IMG/VR virus record: IMGVR_UViG_3300046747_000672
Location: 1-64,000 of that record
Reading direction: 5' to 3' (one strand)
Length of the DNA: 64,000 nt
Source of the DNA: a virus
Both the position numbers and the translations under genes were made by a program. This document shows positions 8,266 to 17,122 of this stretch, in pieces. The notes under the pieces were generated by a model. That model made no database searches, was not told where the DNA came from, and saw only the letters and a list, made by a program, of their open reading frames with translations. Numbering within the stretch: the first letter of the stretch is position 1; every line of letters starts with the position of its first letter.

Positions 8266-11200
8266 TTGGTTAGCCCCCTCGTCGAGGTCAATTCCGCGTC
8301 CCTTGGCGCATGGACATCCACAGAAAATGGCGTCAACGTGGCGCTTGGCGAGACCATCAGCGTCCGCCTTGCCGACTCGGCAGGCGTCCGCTTTTGGGTC
8401 TTGTCGGTCATCGGCACGGACGAAGTCGTGCTCGCGCCGACGATCACGCAGGCGAGCGTTGTGAGCGGCGTGGCGACCTTCACGGCGCCCGCCACGCCGA
8501 CGGACGGGTGGGCGGTCATCATCCGATCGCAGGTCGGAATCCGCGGACTCGAGCTCGACAACAACAACGCGATCCAGACCGGGTACACGTCGAGCTTCGG
8601 CGTCTACACGCCGACCGCGATCAACGGCCGCGTCGGCGCGACGAACGAGACGAGCGAGGGGTCCGCCGCATTCGGCTGGGTGCCGAAGCTCAACGCTGTC
8701 GCGAAAGCCCCGCCTGGCGCTGGCGGTCCGCCGACGGGCGCGGCAACGGGCGACTGGTCCGGCACCTTCCCGAGCGGCACCAACAAGCGCGTCAACAACC
8801 AATACGTGCCGTGGAAGTCCACGGTGCGCGCGGCGACGACGGCGAACATCACGCTCTCCGGCTCGCAGGCTGTCGACGGCGTGACGCTGACGAACGGTGT
8901 CGACCGCGTGCTCGTGACGGCGCAAACGACCGCGTCGCAGAACGGCATCTATCTCTACAACTCCGGCGGAGCGTGGACCCGCGCGTCGGACATGGCGACG
9001 TCGCAGGACACGCTGCCAGGCAGTCGAGTTCACATCTACGACGGCAACACGTGGGCGAACACCGAGTGGACCCTCACGACGCAGGGTTCACTTTCGCTCG
9101 GGTCGACGTCGCTTCAGTTCACGCCAGGTCGCACGCCTACGGTTGCAGCACTTCGCCTCGTCGCCGGCAAAGTGACTGGCGAGACGATCGAGGTGCCGTG
9201 CTTCGCGTCGCACGGCGATGGCGGCGGCGGGACCTTCGTGTGGAAGGTCGGCACGCAGCCGACGGACGACAAGGGCGTCAACATCGTCCCGTCCGTAACC
9301 ACCGCGGGCTGGTGGCAGCGCCGGTATTCGGGACCTGTGTCCGTCAAATGGTTCGGCGCGAAAGGGGACGGCACCACCGACGACGCCCCGGCGATCCAGG
9401 ACGCACTCACCTACTTCTCCAGCAACCTGCTGTCGGGCAGGATCATTTTCCCGAGCGTCGGCAATCTGGGGCAGTCGCTCTACTACAACCTTGCATCGAA
9501 GATCACGGTGCAGGGGAGCTTGGGGCACTCGATCTGGCTCGATGGCGAGTACACCTCGCCCAACGGTGTCGGCGGCGCCAAACTGAGTTTTTCCGGCGCG
9601 TCTGGCACGAAGGGGATGATCGACCTTCTCGGCGCCAACGACGTCCGGATAACGAACTTCGACATCATCGGCAACAGCCTGCCGAAGTACGTCGTGTGGT
9701 TTCATCCTGACCAGGCGGCGTCGCCACAGCCGCTCGGCGCGTCGAAGCTTCTGATCGACAACGTCAACATCCGCTATCCGCAGAATGTTGCCGGAGCCTG
9801 CGCACTCGGCTTCGGCCCTGACGCAGGCGAGCCGGTCAATCAGTCCGACAACATCACGGTTTCGAACTCGCGCATTCAGGGGACCGGGGGAGCTGGGTAC
9901 AACCCCGTCGGCATCAAGAACCTATCGGGTGGCAACGCGAAGCTTGCCAAGTTCGACAACGTCAACATCGGCGGTTTCAAATACGCCTACGATTTCGCGA
10001 ATACCAGCGGCCCAATCACGATCATCGCCGGCGGCGTGTCCGACTGTGTAACGGCCGCCATCTATGCGTCCAGCGTGCAGCTGGAGATCCTCGGGTGGGA
10101 CTGCGAGACCAACCTCGGCGACTGCAAGATCGTCACTGGGTCCTTCGGTGGAGGCAACGGGACCATCCACTTCCAAGGCTGCGAGCTCGAGTACCAGGAC
10201 GGGCCAGGAACAGGACACGGCACAGCGACGAACGACATCGCCATCGATTGGCCTGGCGGGATGCTGTCGTTCGAGCAATGCGGCATCATCAACAGTCGGT
10301 CGGTCGCGATTTCAGGTGCCACGGCGGCGACTCCGATCGTTCTCACGGTCCCGTCGGGGCACGCCATCGTTGCGGGCGACCGGATCCAGATCAGCGGCGT
10401 TGTCGGCATGACAGGCGTCAACACGGCCGACTACTCGTTCAGCCAGGTGACGTCGGTCACATCCACGACATTGACGGTCACCGGGACAGGGACCGGCGCG
10501 TACGTGAGCGGCGGGACGATTCATCTCGAGCCGAAGATCCTGATCGAGACGAATACGCTCGGCGCGGGCAACCCGATGTCCGGCGTCTTCAGCGTGGGCA
10601 ACACGTGGCTGCACTGCGGCAGCAACCTGCCGATCTTCGATCGCAGCACGGGACTACGGCTTCTCGATTCGACCAACGCGCAGGCGAAGCCGTGGGCGAT
10701 TCACTCGTTCAACGACGTCGGCTTCCAGGAGGGGCGCTCGACCCCGCATGCGCTGCCGACGACGCTCGGTCGGTCGCTGCGCTTCGCTTCGCTGGCCGCT
10801 GGCGTGCTTCAGGTCGACTCGACCGGTACGGTGTTCTCGGCGAGCGCGCCCATTCCCGACGCCACCTCGTCGGTGAAGGGCATCATCAAGCTCGCGCAAG
10901 ACATCGCCGGGTCCGCAGCGCTCCCGACGGTTGTCGGCCTGACGGGAACGACCGGAACCGTCGCGATGCACGGCACGAAGGTGCTGTGGGACACGAACGG
11001 TCCGAGCGTCGAGACGTCGAGCGGAGACCTGGTCCTGCGCGTCAACACGGCGGGCAAAAACGTCAGTATCTTCGACACGACGAACCGCATCTTCGACCTG
11101 AACTACAACAGCGGGAACGCATACTTTCAGCTTCCTTCCAACATCAGCAGCCTTGGCGTGTTCGCAAACACGGCAGGGGGGCAGTACCTGCGGTTTCAGG

Positions 11201-12261
11201 CGTCCACCATGTACTTGGACGCCGACCTCAACATTCGGTCGATCTCGTCCACGCAGCGCATGTCGGTCACGAGCGGCGGCGTGACGATGGACAGCCTGGC
11301 AGGCACGGGCTCGCGAATCGTCCTCGCCAGCGCTGCCGGGCTCTTGTCGGCGCTCACCGCTGGCTCGAACGGGCAAGTCTTCGCCATGGTGTCCGGGTCG
11401 CCGGCATGGTCGACCCCTGGCGGCGACGTGACGGGCGCGCCGAGTGCGAGCACGGTGGTGCAGCTCACGGGCGCGACGAACAGCGTCGCCATCCCTTCCG
11501 GGACGCATCTCGACTGGGCGAGCGGGCCGACAATCGCCAAGGGCGGCGCGAGCAGTTCGGGGCTTCAACTCAAGGTCAACGCGGCCAGCGAGGCTCTCAG
11601 CTTTTATGAGAGCTCCAATCGCGCGTGGAGTACCGCGTGGAACAGCGGCAACCCGTATATCCAGCTCGGCTCAACCGCGACGTCGCTGCAAATCACGGCG
11701 GACACAGGCACATCGCAGTCGATGCGGCTCCTCGTGGCCGGGACGACTCCGGTCGGGCTTCAGCTTGCCGCCGACACGATCGACTTCTTGCAGGGTAGCA
11801 CGACCGCGAAGGGCCGGTATACGAATACTGGTTTTCGCATCGGCGATGCGACGAATCCGACGCACACGCTCGAAGTTGCCGGTCAAATGGGCATCGATGG
11901 GCAGATCGTCTGGTCGAGCGCGTCTACTGCGGCGGTGCTGAACGCGAAGACGAACACCGCGATCGTGTTCATGATCGCCGGCACGAACATGGCGGAGATC
12001 GACCCGACCGGTGTCGTGGTGATCAGCGACGTCATATCGGGGCCGGCGTCGAATCCGTCGGTCGGCATCGACCTCTATTCAGAGGCAGGTCGCCCGACGT
12101 GGCGAGGCAGCGCATCGGGATCGAAGAAGGTCAGTTGGGAAAGCAACGTTGCGGCCACCGCTGGCATTGGCGGCGCGACGCTGCCGGCGGCGCCGGCTGA
12201 ATTCCTTACGCTATTCGTAGACGGCAACGCACGGAAAATCCCGCTGTACCCAGCATTCTGA
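8266..12261 (+). CDS. Large tail spike/fibre with pectate-lyase-like beta-helix
   Basis: 1,331 residues from a TTG codon; the frame is open a little further upstream and a CTG at 8245 is possible, so the start is uncertain. Order: an N-terminal Ig-like domain (VSPLVEVNSASLGAW), a fibre-hinge module around residues 180-285 (NGIYLYNSGGAWTRASDM), then the signature of pectate-lyase-3 tailspikes near residues 360-380 (FGAKGDGTTDDAPAIQDAL), a right-handed beta-helix to about residue 750, and a long C-terminal region of repeated fibre modules (TNRIFDLNYNSGNAYFQ and SNRAWSTAWNSGNPYIQ are two copies). This protein should bind and probably cleave surface polysaccharide for host recognition. The catalytic residues cannot be named from sequence alone. 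Confidence 0.85.
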   Translation: MVSPLVEVNSASLGAWTSTENGVNVALGETISVRLADSAGVRFWVLSVIGTDEVVLAPTITQASVVSGVATFTAPATPTDGWAVIIRSQVGIRGLELDNNNAIQTGYTSSFGVYTPTAINGRVGATNETSEGSAAFGWVPKLNAVAKAPPGAGGPPTGAATGDWSGTFPSGTNKRVNNQYVPWKSTVRAATTANITLSGSQAVDGVTLTNGVDRVLVTAQTTASQNGIYLYNSGGAWTRASDMATSQDTLPGSRVHIYDGNTWANTEWTLTTQGSLSLGSTSLQFTPGRTPTVAALRLVAGKVTGETIEVPCFASHGDGGGGTFVWKVGTQPTDDKGVNIVPSVTTAGWWQRRYSGPVSVKWFGAKGDGTTDDAPAIQDALTYFSSNLLSGRIIFPSVGNLGQSLYYNLASKITVQGSLGHSIWLDGEYTSPNGVGGAKLSFSGASGTKGMIDLLGANDVRITNFDIIGNSLPKYVVWFHPDQAASPQPLGASKLLIDNVNIRYPQNVAGACALGFGPDAGEPVNQSDNITVSNSRIQGTGGAGYNPVGIKNLSGGNAKLAKFDNVNIGGFKYAYDFANTSGPITIIAGGVSDCVTAAIYASSVQLEILGWDCETNLGDCKIVTGSFGGGNGTIHFQGCELEYQDGPGTGHGTATNDIAIDWPGGMLSFEQCGIINSRSVAISGATAATPIVLTVPSGHAIVAGDRIQISGVVGMTGVNTADYSFSQVTSVTSTTLTVTGTGTGAYVSGGTIHLEPKILIETNTLGAGNPMSGVFSVGNTWLHCGSNLPIFDRSTGLRLLDSTNAQAKPWAIHSFNDVGFQEGRSTPHALPTTLGRSLRFASLAAGVLQVDSTGTVFSASAPIPDATSSVKGIIKLAQDIAGSAALPTVVGLTGTTGTVAMHGTKVLWDTNGPSVETSSGDLVLRVNTAGKNVSIFDTTNRIFDLNYNSGNAYFQLPSNISSLGVFANTAGGQYLRFQASTMYLDADLNIRSISSTQRMSVTSGGVTMDSLAGTGSRIVLASAAGLLSALTAGSNGQVFAMVSGSPAWSTPGGDVTGAPSASTVVQLTGATNSVAIPSGTHLDWASGPTIAKGGASSSGLQLKVNAASEALSFYESSNRAWSTAWNSGNPYIQLGSTATSLQITADTGTSQSMRLLVAGTTPVGLQLAADTIDFLQGSTTAKGRYTNTGFRIGDATNPTHTLEVAGQMGIDGQIVWSSASTAAVLNAKTNTAIVFMIAGTNMAEIDPTGVVVISDVISGPASNPSVGIDLYSEAGRPTWRGSASGSKKVSWESNVAATAGIGGATLPAAPAEFLTLFVDGNARKIPLYPAF

Positions 12262-12262
12262 A

Positions 12263-12601
12263 ATGAACGAACGAACCATTCCCAAGCCGATCGATTTCGA
12301 CGGGCTCGCCTGGACTTTCGAAAAGTGTGTTGCGCACGTCGTGGACACGCACCCGCTGTTCAACTCGACGCGCAGCGGGGCGCGCGCTGGCGATCGAATC
12401 GTGAACGCGCTCGCCGGCAAGTCGGCGGGCGACGTGTTCACCTGGATCGACGATGACGCGAAGCTCGCCGACCAGGCGTTCGCGGAACCCCCGCAAGGGT
12501 ACTGCCCGCCGCTCGTGCGCGTGGATGGCGACCAGCGAACTCCCGTGACGGTACCGGCGCGCGCATTCATCTCGTTCATCAACACCGTGTCTCCAGAATA
12601 A
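12263..12601 (+). CDS. Unknown protein after the tail spike
   Basis: 112 residues, ATG one base after the spike stop. A soluble, mixed-composition protein (FDGLAWTFEKCVAHVVDTHP; TVPARAFISFINTVSPE). It may be a spike chaperone, because small genes in this position often assist fibre assembly, but no chaperone motif is visible. Confidence 0.7.
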   Translation: MNERTIPKPIDFDGLAWTFEKCVAHVVDTHPLFNSTRSGARAGDRIVNALAGKSAGDVFTWIDDDAKLADQAFAEPPQGYCPPLVRVDGDQRTPVTVPARAFISFINTVSPE

Positions 12602-12664
12602 TTCTCACGTTGCCAGCGCCATGGGTGGGGCGGTGATGGCAACGGCAACCTGCGAAGGATTCCC

Positions 12665-13114
12665 ATGGACCCCATCGACGCTGCCAGAGCGGCGCGCGAA
12701 CGAGCGGAAGTAGAGGCAGTACGTCGTCACCCTGCGCGCGAGCCATCGGACCCGCCGCCATCGTCGTCACCCACCCGAGCGAGCTTCCGTGTTGGCGTCG
12801 CGCACTTCGCCGGCTGGGCGGAGCGCATGTCGAAGCGCGTCACCGTGCTTCTCGCGATCGCGTCGAGCGCGTCCGTCGTCGGGTCGTTCGGGTTCGCATT
12901 TTGGACGGCGCACCAAGACTTCGTGCACCAGAACCAGATCGCGGACATCAACGCGTCGGTGCGGCGGATCGAACTCGCCGTCGAGTCAATCTCGCTCGGC
13001 ACGAAGAACGATCGCGAACAGGTGCGACTCATCAACGAAACGTTGTTTGCTCATACTCAACAGATCGCAGCGATGTCGGGGCCGGGGAAGCGCGTGCGAC
13101 AAATAGGACCCTAA
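12665..13114 (+). CDS. Membrane-anchored protein with periplasmic helix
   Basis: 149 residues. The first ~55 are polar and Pro-rich. A single membrane helix follows at about residues 58-80 (VTVLLAIASSASVVGSFGFA), then a helical, probably coiled segment to the end (DINASVRRIELAVESISLG). This layout resembles inner-membrane spanins or holin-associated proteins. It opens a run of envelope genes to 15,592. The function is inferred from layout. The 63-nt upstream gap shows no hairpin. Confidence 0.65.
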   Translation: MDPIDAARAARERAEVEAVRRHPAREPSDPPPSSSPTRASFRVGVAHFAGWAERMSKRVTVLLAIASSASVVGSFGFAFWTAHQDFVHQNQIADINASVRRIELAVESISLGTKNDREQVRLINETLFAHTQQIAAMSGPGKRVRQIGP

Positions 13115-13121
13115 CGAAGCC

Positions 13122-13676
13122 ATGACCGACGACAAGAAGCCGGATGTCGCCACAGATAGGGACGCTCCGCTAACCCCGCGGAGCGCGTCCCTGGTACCGC
13201 CGAGAGACCGACCCACGCCGAGGCGGCCGAGCGAGCCGCCTCCGACCGCTGGGGAGGTCGTGGAGATTGTGCACAGGGTCATCGAGACCAACCTCGTAGA
13301 GGCGATCGTCGAGCGCGTCATCGACGAAAAGGTGGCGCCGCTACGAACGAAGATTGACGACCTCCACGCGCTTCTGATGGGCGCGCCCGCGACCGGCGTG
13401 CATCCACTCGTGAAACGCAAGGACGGACGGGAGGGGGGCATCGGCACGGCCTTCCACGACCTCAACGACCACCTGACCGGAATCAAGGGGACAGGCGACG
13501 CGGTGTACGAGCGACTCTCGAAGATCTACGAGCTGCTCACGGCGGACGTGCTCCAGGTCCATCAGGAACACACGGTGTTGCTCGGCAAGGTCGACAACCA
13601 CGACCACCGCATCGCCATTCTCGAAGAGAAGTCGCCGCCGAGCTCGAACGGCAAGCATCACGGAGAACAAACATGA
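13122..13676 (+). CDS. Soluble coiled-coil protein of the lysis region
   Basis: 184 residues. Residues 1-50 are acidic and Pro-rich. Residues about 52-90 (VEIVHRVIETNLVEAIVERV) and 110-175 (DAVYERLSKIYELLTADVLQ) are amphipathic helices with heptad patterning. No transmembrane segment. The stop overlaps the ATG of the next gene, suggesting coupled translation with the holin-like protein. Function unknown. Confidence 0.68.
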   Translation: MTDDKKPDVATDRDAPLTPRSASLVPPRDRPTPRRPSEPPPTAGEVVEIVHRVIETNLVEAIVERVIDEKVAPLRTKIDDLHALLMGAPATGVHPLVKRKDGREGGIGTAFHDLNDHLTGIKGTGDAVYERLSKIYELLTADVLQVHQEHTVLLGKVDNHDHRIAILEEKSPPSSNGKHHGEQT

Positions 13677-13954
13677 CGCTATCGATTCAACACGCGTGGG
13701 TCCCGATCCTCATGCTCCTCCTATCGACCTTGAACCGAACGTTCAAGGAGGAGGTGACCGGTTTTCCGACCCTTGCGCCGACCTGGCGCGCGCTCATCGT
13801 CTCGGTCACCGGCATTCTCGCCGGCGCCCTAGAGCAGGTGACGACAGGCGGCAACTTCCTCAATGCGCCTGTCGTCGCGCTCATCACCGCCGGTCCGTCG
13901 CTCGCGACGCTCATATTCGACGTTGTGAAGGGACCGAAGGTCCCTGCTTCTTGA
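13673..13954 (+). CDS. Holin-like two-helix membrane protein
   Basis: 93 residues with hydrophobic segments at about 6-22 (HAWVPILMLLLSTL) and 40-85 (ALIVSVTGILAGALEQ; APVVALITAGPSLATLIFDV), separated by a charged loop (RTFKEEVTGFP). Size, topology and location next to other membrane proteins and upstream of the endolysin fit a holin. No family-specific motif is seen. It overlaps both neighbours (ATGA at its start; TTGA at its end). Confidence 0.6.
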   Translation: MTLSIQHAWVPILMLLLSTLNRTFKEEVTGFPTLAPTWRALIVSVTGILAGALEQVTTGGNFLNAPVVALITAGPSLATLIFDVVKGPKVPAS

Positions 13955-14049
13955 GCCCGCGTGATTGGGGTTCGCTTCTTCTTTGGTGGGGGCTCATTGG
14001 CGCGGTGGTAGCGGCTGTCGTCAGCTACCTCGCGCTCACGCATTCGTAG
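13951..14049 (+). CDS. 32-residue single-helix membrane microprotein
   Basis: Begins at TTG inside the TTGA that ends the holin-like gene. It encodes LSPRDWGSLLLWWGLIGAVV and ends in SYLALTHS: one strong membrane helix and a short tail. The overlap and hydrophobicity suggest a holin modulator or antiholin, but it is short and codes in a GC-rich region, so chance cannot be excluded. Confidence 0.5.
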   Translation: MSPRDWGSLLLWWGLIGAVVAAVVSYLALTHS

Positions 14050-14061
14050 GAGAGATCACAC

Positions 14062-14487
14062 ATGAAGAAGGTGTTGTTGGTTGCGGCGCTTGCCGCGACG
14101 TTGCCGGGTTGCGCGGCGTGGCAGAAGGTGCAGCCGGTTCTGAGCGATGTGGAGGCGAAGATCACGGACGCCTCGGCGCTCATCGATGCGATTCAATCGG
14201 TCGTGACCGTGTTCTTCCTCGCGCGTCCGGCGCCGGAAGTTCAAGCCAAGGTCGAGAAGGCGATCGGCGACGTGTCGCTCGGTCTGTCGGCTGCCTCGCG
14301 CGCGCTCCGTGGCGTGGAGAATGCGTCCCAGGAGCAGCTCGACGCAGCATGGAAAGATTTCCGTGGCTCCTACGCTGAACTGCTCGTCATCCTCCGCGAC
14401 ATCGGCATCGTGTCGGCCGACGGCAAGATGGCGACGCGGCGTGGAACGGTCGCGCTACCTGATCCGCTCGCGATGGGGCATCAGTGA
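14062..14487 (+). CDS. Helical lipoprotein (o-spanin-like?)
   Basis: 141 residues after a good ribosome site (AGGAGAG, 8 nt before ATG). Signal peptide MKKVLLVAALAATLPGC with Cys17 as the lipidated residue. The mature part is almost all helix (VQPVLSDVEAKITDASALID; VQAKVEKAIGDVSLGLSAA) ending in a short basic/Gly tail. An outer-membrane-anchored helical lipoprotein beside holin-like genes is what an outer spanin looks like, although 141 residues is long for one. The partner could be the protein at 12,665. Confidence 0.68.
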   Translation: MKKVLLVAALAATLPGCAAWQKVQPVLSDVEAKITDASALIDAIQSVVTVFFLARPAPEVQAKVEKAIGDVSLGLSAASRALRGVENASQEQLDAAWKDFRGSYAELLVILRDIGIVSADGKMATRRGTVALPDPLAMGHQ

Positions 14488-15263
14488 CGAGATTCGGGCT
14501 CGGCTGCCACCCATCGCCGCCCGATCGTCTCGGGCTCGGCTCGCCGATGCACCTTCGCGCGGTCTCGTCGGTGCCGTACGCCGCAGCCGTCGCGCTACCC
14601 CCGCCGGTCGACCAGGGCCAGACGAGTTCGTGCACGGGCAATGCGAGCGCGATGGCGTTCTGCGAAGCCATGACGAATGTGGCCAACCTGCCGGCCGGGC
14701 AGTGGGTCGAGCTCCCGTCGCGCCTGGCGCTCTACTATGCCGCGCGCGCGCTCCGCGGCTCGGCGGCGAACGACGACGGCGCCTACCTCTCCGACGTGTT
14801 CGAGGGGGCGCGCCTGATTGGCGTCGGCCCCGAGTCGGCGTGGTCGTTCTCCGATGACATCGCCAAGGTGACGAGTCAGCCCGACTGGGGCTACATGCGC
14901 CGCGCGGCCGACCAACGCGTCACCACGGGCGCATGGCGTATCACGTCGTCGGGGTCGCAACGTTTACAGGACGTGAAGGCTGCGATCGCGACAGGTAGCA
15001 CGGTCGTGTGGGGCTCGCGGCTCGACGAGGCGTTCCTCGACCTGCCGTCCGGCTCCGTGTGGCCAGGCGTTCGCGGATCGGTGATCGGCGGACATGCGAT
15101 GGTATTATTTAAATATGAGGGCGACGTGTTCTGGTCGCGCTCGAGTTGGGGCGACTGGTGCGAAGGCGGCTCGGCGCGCGTAGCTGCCGCTGCCGTCGCC
15201 TCGCCGGACGCGTCGGACTTCTGGGTGGTGGCGATGGCGAAAGACTACTCGAGGGCAGCGTGA
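14484..15263 (+). CDS. Papain-like (C1 family) cysteine peptidase
   Basis: 259 residues, GTG start inside the GTGA overlap with the lipoprotein stop. Gln44 and nucleophile Cys50 lie in VDQGQTSSCTGNASAM. The catalytic His204 is in VIGGHAMVLFKYEG, followed by SRSSWGDWCEGG. Papain enzymes have Asn-Ser-Trp-Gly at that last motif; here the Asn is replaced by Ser220. There is no propeptide or signal peptide, so it acts in the cytoplasm or in the virion. Possible roles are processing of virion or lysis proteins, or attack on host proteins after entry. Activity is uncertain because of the missing Asn. Confidence 0.78.
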   Translation: MTRFGLGCHPSPPDRLGLGSPMHLRAVSSVPYAAAVALPPPVDQGQTSSCTGNASAMAFCEAMTNVANLPAGQWVELPSRLALYYAARALRGSAANDDGAYLSDVFEGARLIGVGPESAWSFSDDIAKVTSQPDWGYMRRAADQRVTTGAWRITSSGSQRLQDVKAAIATGSTVVWGSRLDEAFLDLPSGSVWPGVRGSVIGGHAMVLFKYEGDVFWSRSSWGDWCEGGSARVAAAAVASPDASDFWVVAMAKDYSRAA

Positions 15264-15592
15264 GGCGGCTCATCGTCGCGCTTCTGCTCTGCGCGCCAGC
15301 GTGCGGCCCGAAGCCCACGCCGAATCCGCCCGTGCCAGCCGTTGACGCAGGCGCCGATACGAGGCCCGACGCCGCGCCTCCCGTCATCGTCGGCGCTGGA
15401 TGCGCGCCAGCGTGCGCTGTTCTCTCGTGGCTCGGTTGCGTCGAAGGCAGGCCAACGCCGAACGGCGACTCGTGCGACGCGGTGTGCGAGCGAGCTCGCG
15501 CGTTCCCGAACTTCTCGCTGCCGACCGCGTGCATCTCGACCGCGCGAACCGTCGGCGCCGTGCGCGCGTGCGGCGTGAAGTGCGCGCAGTAG
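15260..15592 (+). CDS. Small Cys-rich lipoprotein
   Basis: 110 residues. The GTG start overlaps the peptidase stop (GTGA). Signal MRRLIVALLLCAPAC with Cys15 in the lipobox, then a Pro-rich linker (GPKPTPNPPVPAVD) and a compact domain with six Cys (GCAPACAVLSWLGC; ACGVKCAQ), likely disulfide-bonded in the periplasm. Its position in the envelope cassette suggests a secreted partner of the peptidase or a superinfection-exclusion factor. Unrecognised family. Confidence 0.68.
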   Translation: MRRLIVALLLCAPACGPKPTPNPPVPAVDAGADTRPDAAPPVIVGAGCAPACAVLSWLGCVEGRPTPNGDSCDAVCERARAFPNFSLPTACISTARTVGAVRACGVKCAQ

Positions 15593-15657
15593 TTCTGTAG
15601 CCAATCGAAACAAGCAGTCCTTTGAGCGCGCCTCGACGGCGCGATGGGGTGAAAAGC

Positions 15658-15864
15658 ATGTCTCAGATCAAGTGGGAATACATGAGCGAGGCGGGCGACG
15701 TCGCACGCATGGACGTGCTCGGGAAAGATGGCTGGGAAGCGTTCTCGGCCGTGCCCGTGTTCGGTCGCACCGACGATTCGATGCTTCGCATTCTCTACAA
15801 GCGACCGAAGGGCGACAACAAGTCGTGCCCGACGGTGAAGGTGGAGGTGACCTGTGGCTCGTGA
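15658..15864 (+). CDS. DUF4177-like small protein
   Basis: 68 residues from the ATG preceded by GGGGTG. WEYMSEAGDVARMDVLGKDG then GWEAFSAVPVFGR and ILYKRPKG follow the 'WEY... GxxGWE... KRP' pattern of DUF4177-type proteins, small beta domains of unknown function that are frequent in phages and bacteria. An ATG 12 codons earlier is possible but poorly placed. Confidence 0.7.
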   Translation: MSQIKWEYMSEAGDVARMDVLGKDGWEAFSAVPVFGRTDDSMLRILYKRPKGDNKSCPTVKVEVTCGS

Positions 15865-16234
15865 GGTCTTCGTCGTGGACGCCGTCGTCGAAGAGGGCGG
15901 CGGGAACCGTCATGTAGACGTTGTTCTGTGGCTTGCCGCACCGGCCAATCGCGTGCGGCCAAACCAAAATGCGACGCCCGGCATTCTGGCGGACACCGCG
16001 GTGGCGTGGGGCTACACGACTGCCGAACTCGCTGCCGTGCGTGCCGGGACGATTGTCGTTGAGTTGACGAGGATCAACGAGGGCGAGATCACGGGGCCGG
16101 TGACCATCGCTAATTTCCAGGCAGCGGCCGATGCCCTCTACACCAAGAGGCAAATTATACTTACGAATAGCGCCCTAGGCGCCAAGACGATCGGCATGGC
16201 GCGTTCGGGCGGGACCTGGGGTTCGGCTCCGTGA
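15854..16234 (+). CDS. Unknown virion-region protein
   Basis: 126 residues from a GTG overlapping the previous gene by 11 nt. VFVVDAVVEEGGGNRHVDVV and WLAAPANRVRP suggest a beta domain, with a helical middle (TVAWGYTTAELAAVRAGT). Overlap with both neighbours places it in the operon. No function can be assigned. Confidence 0.68.
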   Translation: MAREVFVVDAVVEEGGGNRHVDVVLWLAAPANRVRPNQNATPGILADTAVAWGYTTAELAAVRAGTIVVELTRINEGEITGPVTIANFQAAADALYTKRQIILTNSALGAKTIGMARSGGTWGSAP

Positions 16235-16650
16235 AGGCGCGCGTCGGCGGATTCATCGTCGACGTCGCCACTGGTCAATTCATCTCGCGCGACCTCACCG
16301 ATCGCACGGTCGAGCGCACGTGCCAGGAATGTCACCAGCGCCCAGGCAATCGCCGGTGCGACTTCCCCGTAAAGGAGCCGCACCGGTTTGCTTGCGAGAA
16401 GCGCCTTTGCGAGGCGTGCGCGGTCCACATCTTCACGCGCAACGATTGCGACTACTGCGCGGCGCACGCGAAGGAAGCCGGCATTCAGCTTCATCCGATC
16501 GTGCGCGACTACGCGCAGCGCGCGCGTCTCCCACGTGACCTCATCGAATGCCGCAACCTGTGCGGCGAAGAGCTCCGCGAGAAGACGCGCGAGATCCTCG
16601 CCGCCACCTACCGAACAGAGAAAGAACATGCCGCTCGCCTACGAGCTTGA
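16231..16650 (+). CDS. Zinc-binding Cys-rich protein
   Basis: 139 residues, GTG start sharing GTGA with the upstream stop. Cysteines are arranged CQECHQRPGNRRC, CEKRLCEAC, NDCDYCAAH and a later RNLCGEE, a B-box or ring-like set with His (HIFTR, AAHAKE) suited to binding two zinc ions. The C-terminal helix is charged (ELREKTREILAATYRTEK). Intracellular adaptor or assembly factor; specific role unknown. Confidence 0.68.
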   Translation: MKARVGGFIVDVATGQFISRDLTDRTVERTCQECHQRPGNRRCDFPVKEPHRFACEKRLCEACAVHIFTRNDCDYCAAHAKEAGIQLHPIVRDYAQRARLPRDLIECRNLCGEELREKTREILAATYRTEKEHAARLRA

Positions 16651-17122
16651 GCCCGACGTCGTGATCGCCCAGGAGGCGTTCACGGCAGCGCAGCAAGAGC
16701 AAGATCTCGCGTCGGCGCTCGCCGTCGCTTGGATCGCCGAACGCGTGACGAGCATGTCCGCGTCCGCGGCGCGCGCGTTTCGCGAACGGGCGAGACTCGA
16801 CCCGCCGCCGGAACTCGCGACGCTGATCGCCGAATGCGACGCACTTGGAGCGGTCGCCGCCGCGAAGCAAGCGGAGTTCGAGGGTGCGACGCGCGCTGCG
16901 GTGAAGCGCCTTCATCCGGATCTCGTAGAGATGCAGGAGGCCCTTGCCGCGGCGGAAGCGACGCTCGTCAAGGCGCAGGACGCTCTGGCAGAGGCGATCT
17001 CGTGCGCCGATCCGGACGACGAGATCAAGCGCCTCAGCGATGAGGTGAACGCCAGGACGATCGCCGTCAACCGTGCGCGTCGCGACGTGCGGCGACAAGT
17101 CGAAAGGGACGGGCTCGGCTAA
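16628..17122 (+). CDS. Helical scaffold-like protein
   Basis: 164 residues, ATG within the last codons of the zinc-binding gene. Nearly all helix with long Ala/Glu-rich amphipathic stretches (MQEALAAAEATLVKAQDALA; EIKRLSDEVNARTIAVNRA), consistent with a coiled-coil assembly or chaperone protein. No membrane segment. The stop overlaps the next ATG. Confidence 0.68.
   Translation: MPLAYELEPDVVIAQEAFTAAQQEQDLASALAVAWIAERVTSMSASAARAFRERARLDPPPELATLIAECDALGAVAAAKQAEFEGATRAAVKRLHPDLVEMQEALAAAEATLVKAQDALAEAISCADPDDEIKRLSDEVNARTIAVNRARRDVRRQVERDGLG

Noticed and set aside
7615-9033. Long minus-strand frame overlapping the lipoprotein and spike genes
   Set aside because: Arg/Ala-rich shadow. The smaller lipoprotein frame inside this stretch has a proper signal peptide and ribosome site, so only that one was kept.
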